Source of the DNA: Candidatus Sumerlaeota bacterium
GTDB taxonomy: Bacteria > Sumerlaeota > Sumerlaeia > JADFCW01
DNA length: 43,118 nucleotides
NCBI GenBank assembly: GCA_017161705.1
Contig: JADFCW010000013.1
Span: 1-43,118, forward strand
Reading direction: 5' to 3'
Part shown: positions 18,722-27,817 of the stretch, piece after piece
Numbering within the stretch: the first letter of the stretch is position 1
Layout: each line of letters begins with the position of its first letter
Translations under genes and position numbers: made by a program
The notes under the pieces: generated by a model
The model's input: only the letters and a program-made list of their open reading frames with translations
The model's database searches: none
What the model was told of the DNA's origin: nothing

Positions 18722-21700
18722 ATGATGACACAATCTCGTTTGGGGCGGTTTGCCACACGCCATGCGATCGCTATAACCTTTATTAGTTTTGCTCTGTGCG
18801 CGGGCGGCGTCTATTCCGTCTTCCACATCCCCTCGTCGGTTTTCCCTCAGACCAATTTCCCGCGCGTGGTCATTCTCGTGGATAACGGCGTCATGCCGGC
18901 CGACGAAATGATGGCCACGATCACCCGGCCCATCGAAGAGGCGATGAAGGATATTCCCGGCGTGACGACCATCCGCACGGCTACCGGCCGAGGCTCGGCC
19001 GAGGTGAATGTGTTTTTCACTTGGAAGGTGGACATGATCCAATCCGAGTTGTATGTGCTGAGCCGTCTGGCGCAGATTCGCAGCACTCTGCCCGCCCCTG
19101 CTTCCACGCGCGTGTTCCGTCTGACCTTCTCGGCTTTTCCGATTATTGGCGTCAGTTTGACCAGCCAATCCCGCGATATCACGCACTTGTGGGAAGTCGC
19201 CCGCTACAATCTCAAGCTGCGTTTTCTGCGCATTCCCGGCGTCGCCCGCGTGGATCTTGTGGGCGGACGCACGCCTGAATACCATGTCATCGTGGACCCG
19301 CTCCGGCTGGCAGCGGCGAATTTGACTTTGCAGGAAGTCAACGATGCACTGCTCAAGAACAACTTGATCGCGCCCACAGGGATGAACGAGGAAAACCACA
19401 CCCTGTATCTGACCGTCGTGGATGGTCGTGTGCACACGATCGAAGATATCGAGAATCTGACCGTATCCGTGGTGAACGGACACCCCGTCCACGTGCGCGA
19501 CTTTGCGCGCGTTCAGCGCGGCCCCGAACCGGTGTTCAATGTGGTCACTGCCGACGGCGAAGATGCCGTCCTGCTCAACATTCGCAGCCAGCCCGACGGC
19601 AGCACGCTGGACATTGCAAAGCACCTTCGCGCGGAGTTGGCGGCGTTGAAGCATGAACTCCCGCCTGACATGAAACTGGCTTTTTTCTACGACCAGTCGG
19701 TGATCGTTCGCGAGTCCGTCAAGAGCGTTTGGGAAGCGATTCTGTTCGGCCTGCTCTTGTCGGTTTTCATCCTGTTGTTTTTTTTGAAACGCATCGGCAC
19801 CACGCTGGTGGCAATCACCGTTATTCCCGTGACGGTCCTGGTCACTTTGGTGGCCATGAAATTGATGGGCATGAGTTTTAACTTGATGACCCTTGGAGGA
19901 ATCGCCGCTGCCATCGGTCTAATCATTGACGACGCCATCGTCGTGGTCGAGGCAATCCACACGAAACTGATGCAGGGAGAGGACCGGCTTCAGGCTGTCC
20001 AGGAAGCGATCGGGGAGATTTTCCGCCCGCTGGTGGGCTCGACTTTGACGCCTGTTGTGGTGTTCATCCCTCTGGCCTTTCTCGAAGGCATCACAGGAGT
20101 ATTTTTTCGGGCGTTGGCGTTGACCATGGTGGTTTCGTTGTTGACCTCGTTGGTGCTAGCCGTGACCCTGACGCCTTCGCTGGCCGCCTGGCTGGTTCGT
20201 GCGCGCCCGACGGAGCGTTCCCGTGGCCATGCCGAAGAGGGCGGTTTCATCCTGCGGGTCGTAGTTCGGCTGTATGAAATCGCCGTTCGGGTGGCGTTGC
20301 GTCTGCGCTGGCTGACCCTTCTGGCCTGCTTGGTTGTGTTGTGGGCGGGCTATCGGCTCTACGGCCGTCTGGAGAGCGAGTTCCTCCCGCCCATGGACGA
20401 GGGCGGATTTGTGATTGATTACAAGACTCCGCCCGGAACCAGCCTAGCCGAAACCCACCGCCAGTTGCTTCATGCCGAGGAAATCCTCTGCGCGGTTCCG
20501 GAGGTGGAAAGCTATTCGCGCCGAACCGGTGCGCGGCTGGCCCTGGCCATCGCCGAACCCCATACCGGCGACTTTCTGGTGAAGCTCAAGCCCGATCGCA
20601 AACGAAAAACCCAGGAAGTCATCTCCGAGCTTCGCGCCCGATTCAATGCGACCGTTCCCGGCGCTTCGTGGGAATTTCCAGGAATCCTCGGCGACCTCAT
20701 CGGCGACCTGATGTGGGCGCCTAAGCCGATCGAGGTGAAAATCTTTTCTACCGACATAGACTTTCTCAAACGCAAGGCCCCCGAAATCGAAGCGGCGATC
20801 AAGAAGGTGCCCGGCGTCGTGGATACTTTCGACGGCCTGGTCTATGCCGGCCCCTCGATCCGCTTACGGGTGCGCACACTCGATGCCCAGCGCTTTGGGC
20901 TTACGGCCGACGATATCGCTGCAGCCGTCAACACCGCGATGCTGGGTCAGACCGCCTCGACGGTGCTCGAAGGCGACCGCGTGGTCAGCATTCGCGTTCT
21001 GGCCGATCCGGCTTATACCAACGAGGTGGTCGCGCTGCGCGATCTCCCGCTCCGTGTTCCGGGCGGTGGAATTATCAAGTTGGCGCAAGTCGTGGACTTT
21101 GTCGAAGAACCGGGGCAATTGGAATTACGCCGCGAGGACTTGCGCCAGGACGTGGCGGTTACGGCCCGATTGGAAGGACGCGACCTCGGCAGCGCCATGG
21201 CGGAAATCAAAGCAATTCTGGCCAAAGATAAATCGCTTCCGCCGGGAACGCTGGAGTTCGGCGGCCTTTACCAGCAGCAACAAGAGTCCTTTCGCAATTT
21301 GCTGGTGGTGCTGATTATGGCAATTGTGCTGGTCTTTACCGTCCTGCTGGTTGAGTTTCGCTCCTTCTATCAACCTATTGCCATTGTATTCGGAGCTGTT
21401 CTGGCCCTGTTCGGAACGATTCTGGCCCTGTATGTTACCCATACCTCCCTGAATGTAGTTTCCTTCCTTGGAGCGATCATCGGCGTCGGCATTGTGGCCA
21501 AGAACGGCATCCTGATGCTCGACTATGTGGATCATCTTTGCGCAGAAGGAATGGACGTTCGCGAGGCCTTGGTGCGTTCCGGCCGCAGGCGGCTCCGTCC
21601 GGTGCTCATGACCTCGATGGCCGCCGCTTTGGGCATGTTGCCGCTGGCTTACGGAATTGGGTCGGGCGCCGATATGCTGCGGCCGCTGGCCATCGCGGTC

Positions 21701-21817
21701 ATCGGGGCACTGTGTATCTCGGTGCTTCTTTCGCTGGTGGCCACACCAACGGTTTATCTCGTGCTGCTGCACCTGGGGAAAACAAAAACCCCAACGACCG
21801 ACTCGCCGTCCAGCTGA
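18722..21817 (+). CDS. RND efflux transporter permease (AcrB-type)
   Basis: 1031 aa; GGIAAAIGLIIDDAIVVVEAIH (TM4 DD), FFRALALTMVVSLLTSLVLAVTLTPSLAAW, LGAIIGVGIVAKNGILMLDYVDH, MTSMAAALGMLPLA. Confidence 0.96.
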   Translation: MMTQSRLGRFATRHAIAITFISFALCAGGVYSVFHIPSSVFPQTNFPRVVILVDNGVMPADEMMATITRPIEEAMKDIPGVTTIRTATGRGSAEVNVFFTWKVDMIQSELYVLSRLAQIRSTLPAPASTRVFRLTFSAFPIIGVSLTSQSRDITHLWEVARYNLKLRFLRIPGVARVDLVGGRTPEYHVIVDPLRLAAANLTLQEVNDALLKNNLIAPTGMNEENHTLYLTVVDGRVHTIEDIENLTVSVVNGHPVHVRDFARVQRGPEPVFNVVTADGEDAVLLNIRSQPDGSTLDIAKHLRAELAALKHELPPDMKLAFFYDQSVIVRESVKSVWEAILFGLLLSVFILLFFLKRIGTTLVAITVIPVTVLVTLVAMKLMGMSFNLMTLGGIAAAIGLIIDDAIVVVEAIHTKLMQGEDRLQAVQEAIGEIFRPLVGSTLTPVVVFIPLAFLEGITGVFFRALALTMVVSLLTSLVLAVTLTPSLAAWLVRARPTERSRGHAEEGGFILRVVVRLYEIAVRVALRLRWLTLLACLVVLWAGYRLYGRLESEFLPPMDEGGFVIDYKTPPGTSLAETHRQLLHAEEILCAVPEVESYSRRTGARLALAIAEPHTGDFLVKLKPDRKRKTQEVISELRARFNATVPGASWEFPGILGDLIGDLMWAPKPIEVKIFSTDIDFLKRKAPEIEAAIKKVPGVVDTFDGLVYAGPSIRLRVRTLDAQRFGLTADDIAAAVNTAMLGQTASTVLEGDRVVSIRVLADPAYTNEVVALRDLPLRVPGGGIIKLAQVVDFVEEPGQLELRREDLRQDVAVTARLEGRDLGSAMAEIKAILAKDKSLPPGTLEFGGLYQQQQESFRNLLVVLIMAIVLVFTVLLVEFRSFYQPIAIVFGAVLALFGTILALYVTHTSLNVVSFLGAIIGVGIVAKNGILMLDYVDHLCAEGMDVREALVRSGRRRLRPVLMTSMAAALGMLPLAYGIGSGADMLRPLAIAVIGALCISVLLSLVATPTVYLVLLHLGKTKTPTTDSPSS

Positions 21818-21986
21818 CAGCAATTCGCCTGTTCCCCCATCCGGGCGGCACCTTGGCGTGGATTTTGCCCGGATGATTCCAAATCCTTACCTACGTTGGC
21901 TTAATCATGTTTGCGCTTCCGGGACTCGACCTCAGGCCATCAGGCAAAACGCCATCGTATTCATAATTAAAAATGAAGGGGCAGCG

Positions 21987-23102
21987 ATGAAACGTCGCAA
22001 GATCCTTTGCACACTGGGCGGCGGACTGGGTGCGGTTGCAGTGCGCGGACGGTCAGGATTAACCGCGTCCAGTGGAGGAACGCCATCCACGGCGACGGAT
22101 TCCGATTTCCAATTCAGTTGGAGCGAAACCCGATCATCCATAGGCATCGCAGATTTTTCCTTTCAACTTCGCCATGCCGCCGAACGCAAGCAGCCAGCCT
22201 CCGAGCGACTATCTAACCCGGTTAATTTTCTGGAGCACTGCCGTCGGTTGGGCGCGGGCGGCGTTCAAATCTCTATTCCCGCGGGCGATGAGGCGTATCT
22301 TGCAAAACTCCGCCGTCAGGCCGAAGCCTGCGGCCTGTTTATCGAGGCCTCGGGGAGTTTGCCCCGAACCGACTCCGATGTAGCTAGCTTCGAGGCGGCG
22401 GTTCGGGCGGCCAAATCCGCCGGGGCAGCCGTCATGCGCATTCCCATCGGCGGCCGGCGCTATGAGCAATTTGACAGCGCCCAGGGCTATCGTACGTTTG
22501 CCCAACGGGCGGACGACTCGCTCGCGCGGGCCGCGCCGGTTGCCGAGCGCCACCGCCTGCGGCTGGCCATCGAGAATCACAAGGATTTCCGTGTGCCCGA
22601 AATGCTGGCTATGCTAAAGCGGATAGGCAGCGAGTGGGTGGGCGTGTGCGTGGACACAGGCAACAGCATCGCCTTGCTCGAAGACCCGATGGAGGTCGTG
22701 CGGGCGTATGCGCCGCTGGCTTATTCCGTGCATCTCAAAGACATCGCCGTTTGCGAAGATGAGGAGGGATTTCTTCTGGACGATGTTCCCTTGGGCGACG
22801 GCTTTCTGGATTTGGCTGGAATGATCGAGACCTTGCGCCGCGCGCACCCGGAGATTCGGTTCTGCCTGGAAGGGGTAACGCGCGACCCGCTCAAGGTGCC
22901 GTGTCTGACGGAAAAATACTGGGCGACGATGGCGGACGTTTCGGGAGCCGAACTGGCAAGGACGCTTCGGCTGGTACGCTCGAGGGCAGCCAGGATGCCC
23001 GACCCGCCGGTCAGCCGCCTACCGTTGGAAAAGCAACTGCAACTCGAAGAAGAGAATGTGAAGCGAAGCCTCGCCTACGCCCGCGAGAAGCTGAAACTGT
23101 AA
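21987..23102 (+). CDS. Sugar phosphate isomerase/epimerase-like (AP endonuclease 2 TIM-barrel) protein with N-terminal signal-like segment
   Basis: MKRRKILCTLGGGLGAVAV...; RLRLAIENHKDFRVPEMLAMLKRIGSEWVGVCVDTGNSIALLEDPMEVVRAYAPLAYSVHLKDIAV is the xylose-isomerase-like barrel pattern. Confidence 0.85.
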   Translation: MKRRKILCTLGGGLGAVAVRGRSGLTASSGGTPSTATDSDFQFSWSETRSSIGIADFSFQLRHAAERKQPASERLSNPVNFLEHCRRLGAGGVQISIPAGDEAYLAKLRRQAEACGLFIEASGSLPRTDSDVASFEAAVRAAKSAGAAVMRIPIGGRRYEQFDSAQGYRTFAQRADDSLARAAPVAERHRLRLAIENHKDFRVPEMLAMLKRIGSEWVGVCVDTGNSIALLEDPMEVVRAYAPLAYSVHLKDIAVCEDEEGFLLDDVPLGDGFLDLAGMIETLRRAHPEIRFCLEGVTRDPLKVPCLTEKYWATMADVSGAELARTLRLVRSRAARMPDPPVSRLPLEKQLQLEEENVKRSLAYAREKLKL

Positions 23103-23190
23103 GTCGGCCTGGGTAGACCAGGATAAAGAGATCTCCTGTATCTGGAACGATAGAAGTCCGGGAGCCGTTCGTGCGGAAAATTGATTCGAC

Positions 23191-23493
23191 CTATTCCTTG
23201 GAATGCGAAGCGTGATCGGAGACGGTAGAATGCATCTTGATGATGCGGCCCGGTTTGAAGGTAATCACCGACCGAGGAGGGATGGGATATTCCTTTTTGT
23301 TTTTGGGATTGCGGCCGATTCGGGGTTTGCGGGTTTTGATCTGGAATACGCCAAAATCGCGAATCTCCAGCCGCCGGTCGCGTACAATCACTTCTTTGAG
23401 CGCCTCGATAATCTGATCCACCACGCGCAGGGCGTCCTTGTCCTTCCAATTCATTTCTTTGGCAATCCGGCGAACGATATGGGCTTTGATCAT
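23191..23493 (-). CDS. HU/IHF-family DNA-binding protein
   Basis: MIKAHIVRRIAKEMNWKDKDALRVVDQIIEALKEVIVRDRRLEIRDFGVFQIKTRKPRIGRNPKNKKEYPIPPRSVITFKPGRIIK; GVF...R.GRNP signature. ATG at 23493 inside the longer supplied ORF. Confidence 0.95.
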   Translation of the reverse strand: MIKAHIVRRIAKEMNWKDKDALRVVDQIIEALKEVIVRDRRLEIRDFGVFQIKTRKPRIGRNPKNKKEYPIPPRSVITFKPGRIIKMHSTVSDHASHSKE

Positions 23494-23600
23494 GATTCGG
23501 CCTCCGTGCTCCCGCGTTCTCGTAAACAAGCGTGGTAGAATACGTTCCCGGGCAACGCAAGTCTTTTTTGCGATACCGGCAATCTGCGCGAGATCGTCTC

Positions 23601-25160
23601 TTACGTAGCCGCTGCGGTTGTCGTTTTGGGCGTCGTTTGGCGCCGGTAGTATTCGGCGATTTCCCGCATGATGGGCGTCTTGTGAACCCCCCACGCGCAG
23701 ACGGAGACGTGCTTGACCTCGCCGTCGTTGGGATCCACGTAGGCAAAAGCGGCGGGGCAGCGTTCGAGGCGGTGCGTTTCAAGATTGTAGCTGTCCTCGA
23801 ACGGAAGAATCACGATCTGCATTTCGGCCTGGATGGCGCTGCGGCGGGCGAACACTTTCGGGCGGCCCAGCAGAAGGTCCACTGCCGCCAACAGGCCGTG
23901 TTTCCATTTGCCCAGTCCCTTGCCCTTGATGATTCGGCTTTTGTAGAGATGGCGGTTGAGGATTCGGAAGAGCGAGACGACGGCGCGCAACCGCATGACG
24001 TCGTTTTTCAACCGCAGCCGGGTCCACAGCCGCCCCCAGAACGTCCTGTCCATGTTGGCTTCGGCGGCGGCCAGACGCTTCTCGGCGTTGACCATATCCT
24101 GGGCAAAGGCATAGAGTGAGCCGCGCACAAAGTAGTTGAAAGGCAGGAGCCGCTCGCCGTCGGAAAAGAGCATATACATGCTTTCGCAATTGGGATGGGC
24201 GCCGAAAAACGGCAATGGCTTGACGCTGAGGTATTTCAGCATCGTTCGCAATTGCCCAAACAAGCCCGCCGGCAAGAACTCGATTGTCTGGCCGGGGAAC
24301 TGCTGCTCGACCAGGTCTTCGACCATCTCCGTGTTGATGCGCTCGACCTGGATGTTGAACTCGTCGGTCCGCCAGTTGTGCGCCAGCGGCATAAAATAAA
24401 TGGCACGGACGTACTTGATGCGCTTGTGGGCAAATTCCAGAAGGCGCGCCACGTCCTTTTCGTTGTAGCCGACGGCAATCAGCGACATGAGGACCACTTT
24501 GGCGCCGCCGGGGAATTTGCCGATGTTGTCGAGCGCCTGGATCTTGGTCGCCAGTACTTTGTCGGTGCCGCGAAATGCGCGATATACCTCGGGATTGTCG
24601 TTGTCATAGGCGAAGCAAATCGTCGCCCGGGTTTCCAACACCTTCCGGCAGTATTCTTCGTCGGCCAGCGCCAGGCCGTTGGTCACGATCCGGGGGGCGA
24701 GGCCGTAGGACTTGGCCAGGCGGACGATCTCGAGCAGGTCCTTGCGGACGGTCGGTTCGCCTCCGAACAGCTGCAGATGCGGCTTGGGATTGTATTGGGA
24801 AATGTGGCGGAAAATCTTGTCGAAGTATTCGATCGGCGGCTCAAACAGAAACCCCATGCTGGGCGTGTTGTTGATGCAGCAGGGACAGTTGAGGTTGCAC
24901 CGGTTGGTCAGGTCCACGAAGACCACGTTGGGGGTTTTGGGAATGGGGCAATGGGTGCAATCCATCCGGCAGCCGATGTACTGCGGCACGATGTCGAGCA
25001 CGGCTTTGGCGCGATAGCGGCGGGCGTTCGAGGAAATCAACGATTCATGAGTGCCACAGCTGGGGCATTCTTTGATCAGATAGACCTTGTTGTCCCGATC
25101 CATGGGGTGGACCGGAACCAGTTTGCCGCACGAGTTGCAAAAGCCCAAATTCTTATTCAC
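23601..25160 (-). CDS. Radical SAM protein with N-terminal Cys-rich (zinc-ribbon-like) region; resembles the MJ0619/Tes-type group
   Basis: DLTNRCNLNCPCCINN (CX3CX2C), LQLFGGEPTVRKDLLEIV; N-terminal CNSCGKLVPV...ECPSCGTHESLI and CRMDCTHCPIPKTPNVVFVDLTNRCNL. Confidence 0.9.
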   Translation of the reverse strand: MNKNLGFCNSCGKLVPVHPMDRDNKVYLIKECPSCGTHESLISSNARRYRAKAVLDIVPQYIGCRMDCTHCPIPKTPNVVFVDLTNRCNLNCPCCINNTPSMGFLFEPPIEYFDKIFRHISQYNPKPHLQLFGGEPTVRKDLLEIVRLAKSYGLAPRIVTNGLALADEEYCRKVLETRATICFAYDNDNPEVYRAFRGTDKVLATKIQALDNIGKFPGGAKVVLMSLIAVGYNEKDVARLLEFAHKRIKYVRAIYFMPLAHNWRTDEFNIQVERINTEMVEDLVEQQFPGQTIEFLPAGLFGQLRTMLKYLSVKPLPFFGAHPNCESMYMLFSDGERLLPFNYFVRGSLYAFAQDMVNAEKRLAAAEANMDRTFWGRLWTRLRLKNDVMRLRAVVSLFRILNRHLYKSRIIKGKGLGKWKHGLLAAVDLLLGRPKVFARRSAIQAEMQIVILPFEDSYNLETHRLERCPAAFAYVDPNDGEVKHVSVCAWGVHKTPIMREIAEYYRRQTTPKTTTAAAT

Positions 25161-25444
25161 AGAAAACCCTCTTGATCAAAATGCCTTACAACACGATAAA
25201 ACCTTTAGTCGAGTTGGGTTGACGGGTAAAGGGAAAAGTCAATGAGCGGGCAACCTTGATGGGGCATTGCCCAAACAGGAGCGAAGATTTCAATAATCGG
25301 CGGAATGCCCGCCGCTGGGACGGCTGCGAAAACCTGTTGCCAGAGACTACTCTCTTATGCTTGGTAGTTATCACGATGTCGGCAAGAGGGAAGTCCATGT
25401 TTTTCCCGGGTTTTCAATCGTGATTTTGTTGGGAGGCTTGAACG

Positions 25445-26254
25445 GTGGGCGAACCAAAGGATATTCTGGACGAAGCCTATGAACTATACGACGCGGCGCA
25501 CGTCGAAGAGGCGCTCGAACTGGTGCGGCCTCTTTTGTCGCGCCAAGGCACTCTCAGCCACGAGAACCGCCTGAGCCTGCTCCGCCTGGTCGGGCGGTGT
25601 TCTCTGGAAATCGGCGATTACGAGCGCGCGCGTCAGGCCTTCGATACGGCGGCGCGAATCGCCGCCGATCTCGACCGCCTCGATCTGGCCATTTCGATGT
25701 TTTATCTCTGCCAGTTCGACGAGGCGGAGATGATTCTGGAAACGCTGCCGATGTATCCGGAAATCGAGGGCGAGATTTACTGGTATCGGGGCTTGCTGGC
25801 CGAGCGCCGCGGCGATTTCGAGCGCGCCGACAGCCTGTTCAAGCGCGCCGCACGACTCGACAGCAAGCGCTTTGTCGCCCCGGTCCGGATGGACGAAAAC
25901 GAAGTGCGCGATGTCTACGATGCCGTGCTGGAGGAGTTCCCGCCCGAAATGCGCAACATCGCCCAGGAGGTCCCTGTCCTCGTGGAAGATTTGCCCAGCG
26001 ACGAACTGCTCGAATCGGCGGGCGGGAGACTTCACCCGCTGATCCTCGGTCTCTACGAAGGGACGCCTCTGGATGAGAAATCATCTATGACCCCGTCGCC
26101 GGAAACCGACCGGATCATTCTCTTTCGACGGAATATTGCCAAAATCTCGCACAGCCGCGAAGATATGCGCCGCGAACTGCGCCAGACTCTGATCCACGAA
26201 ATCGGCCATCACTTCGGCCTCGATGACGAGGAACTGGAAGAGCGCGGTTTTTAG
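25445..26254 (+). CDS. TPR-repeat protein with C-terminal zincin-like metallopeptidase domain (PF06262-like)
   Basis: GTG start; TPR-like helices (RARQAFDTAARIAADLDRLDLAISMFYLCQFDEAEMIL...); C-terminus REDMRRELRQTLIHEIGHHFGLDDEELEERGF (HEXXH). Confidence 0.85.
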   Translation: MGEPKDILDEAYELYDAAHVEEALELVRPLLSRQGTLSHENRLSLLRLVGRCSLEIGDYERARQAFDTAARIAADLDRLDLAISMFYLCQFDEAEMILETLPMYPEIEGEIYWYRGLLAERRGDFERADSLFKRAARLDSKRFVAPVRMDENEVRDVYDAVLEEFPPEMRNIAQEVPVLVEDLPSDELLESAGGRLHPLILGLYEGTPLDEKSSMTPSPETDRIILFRRNIAKISHSREDMRRELRQTLIHEIGHHFGLDDEELEERGF

Positions 26255-26257
26255 ACT

Positions 26258-26316
26258 CTTTCATCAAGACCTCTATCCGTTTTCGGAGATCTTTCTAGTT
26301 CTGGCAGGAGGCAAGT
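26258..26316. repeat. Degenerate partial copy of the dispersed repeat's 3' segment, immediately upstream of copy B
   Basis: agactctttcatcaagacctctatccgttttcggagatctttctagttctggcagg aligns with the 3' segment of copy B (gaaactctttcatctcgagatgtagccatctagggaagatctttttggttgcgg). Confidence 0.5.
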
Positions 26317-26334
26317 TGGGTTCTTTAGTGTAGG

Positions 26335-26610
26335 CATCTTGATGGAGCATTCCGTGTTTTGTTATGCCTGCAGGCTGTGTTTGGTGCGTTGAAACTTGTC
26401 GGGGGAAGGCGGCAGCCCTGCTGCCGCAGTCCAAAGTGCGATATCACGGCAACAATTTTGGAGTGCGGCAGCCATGCTGCCGCTTTTGCAGTATCGGCTC
26501 ATCGCAAGACGAACTATTGCTCTCTCTCTTTTACGGCCGCCTGAAACTCTTTCATCTCGAGATGTAGCCATCTAGGGAAGATCTTTTTGGTTGCGGCCGC
26601 AAGCCGCGTT
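26335..26610. repeat. Dispersed intergenic repeat, copy B
   Basis: catcttgatggagcattccgtgttt (shared with C); left palindrome gcggcagccctgctgccgcagtccaaag (26409-26436); right palindrome ttttggagtgcggcagccatgctgccgc (26456-26483); 3' segment shared with A. Confidence 0.9.
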
Positions 26611-26663
26611 AGAAGGCAACCTGTTCCCTGCCGCCCATCTTGGCCATTTAGCTCCCGGTTTTT

Positions 26664-27788
26664 TTATTGCATTATCTCCAGCGCGCTATCCACGGGCACA
26701 TATGGCAGACCAAACAACTCCGCAACCGGCCGCAGCGTGACCTGTCCCAACACCATATTCACTCCCACGCGCAACGCCGGATCCGCCGCCACAGCCCCCC
26801 GCAGTCCCAGCCTGGCGATTTTCTGCACATAGGGAAAAGTAACGTTGGTCAACGCAAAGGTAGCCGTGCAGCCGACAGCCCCCGGCATGTTGGTCACGCA
26901 GTAGTGGACCACTCCGTCCACTTCGTACACGGGGTCGCCGTGCGAGGTCGGCCGCGAGGTTTCCAGGCACCCTCCCTGATCAATGCATACGTCCACGATC
27001 ACCGCCCCGCGTTTCATGGTTCGCAGCATTGCGTGCGTGATCAGCACCGGCGCCTTCGCCCCCGTCACCAGCACCGCACCGATCACCAGGTCGGCCTGCG
27101 GCAAAAGGCGGCGCAGATTCTCTTCGTTGCTCATCAGTGTCGCCACATTCGGCGGCATCACGTCGGCCAGATAGCGCAGACGGTCGAGGTTAACATCGAG
27201 GACAGTCACGCGTGCACCCAGACCGGCGGCCACCCGCGCCGCGCTCGCGCCCACCACGCCGCCGCCGACGATCAGCACTTCCGCCGGCGCCACCCCCGGC
27301 ACACCGCCCAGCAGAACGCCCCGCCCGTGCATCGGCTTCTCCAGATACTTAGCTCCCTCCTGTACGGCCATTCGGCCGGCGACTTCGCTCATCGGCGTCA
27401 GGCACGGCAGGCGTCCGTCGGCGGTCTGGATGGTTTCGTAGGCAATGCACACGGCGCCGGTTTGCAGGAGCGCGCGGGTCAATGTCTCCGAGGAAGCCAG
27501 ATGAAAATACGTCAGAAGCATCTGCCCCCGACGAATCAGCGAATACTCCGACGGCTGAGGTTCCTTGACCTTGACCACCAGATCGGCCTGCTTCCACACC
27601 GCATGTGCGTCGGGGGCGATTTCGGCTCCTGCGGTGCGATATTCGTCATCGGACAACCCACTGCCCTCGCCCGCGCGCGTTTCCACCACGACGCGATGGC
27701 CGTCGGCGGTCAGCAACCGCACTCCGCTCGGCACCATCCCCACGCGGTACTCATGTTCGCGGACCTCGCGAACCACGCCGATGATCAT
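26664..27788 (-). CDS. ald: Alanine dehydrogenase
   Basis: MIIGVVREVREHEYRVGMVPSGVRLLTADGHRVVVETRAGEGSGLSDDEYRTAGAEI; KVKEPQPSEYSLIRRGQMLLTYFHLASS; GGGVVGASAARVAAGLGARVTVLDVN; VDVCIDQGGCLETSRPTSHGDPVYEVDGVVHYCVTNMPGAV. Confidence 0.96.
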   Translation of the reverse strand: MIIGVVREVREHEYRVGMVPSGVRLLTADGHRVVVETRAGEGSGLSDDEYRTAGAEIAPDAHAVWKQADLVVKVKEPQPSEYSLIRRGQMLLTYFHLASSETLTRALLQTGAVCIAYETIQTADGRLPCLTPMSEVAGRMAVQEGAKYLEKPMHGRGVLLGGVPGVAPAEVLIVGGGVVGASAARVAAGLGARVTVLDVNLDRLRYLADVMPPNVATLMSNEENLRRLLPQADLVIGAVLVTGAKAPVLITHAMLRTMKRGAVIVDVCIDQGGCLETSRPTSHGDPVYEVDGVVHYCVTNMPGAVGCTATFALTNVTFPYVQKIARLGLRGAVAADPALRVGVNMVLGQVTLRPVAELFGLPYVPVDSALEIMQ

Positions 27789-27817
27789 GCCCGGACACCC
27801 TTCGCCTGGCGACTTTC

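Noticed and set aside
18722-21817. Heavy-metal-specific (CusA/CzcA) assignment for the first RND pump
   Set aside because: TM4 reads IGLIIDDAIVVVE, the general HAE-type DD pattern; no Met/His metal-relay motif could be identified by eye, so substrate is left open.
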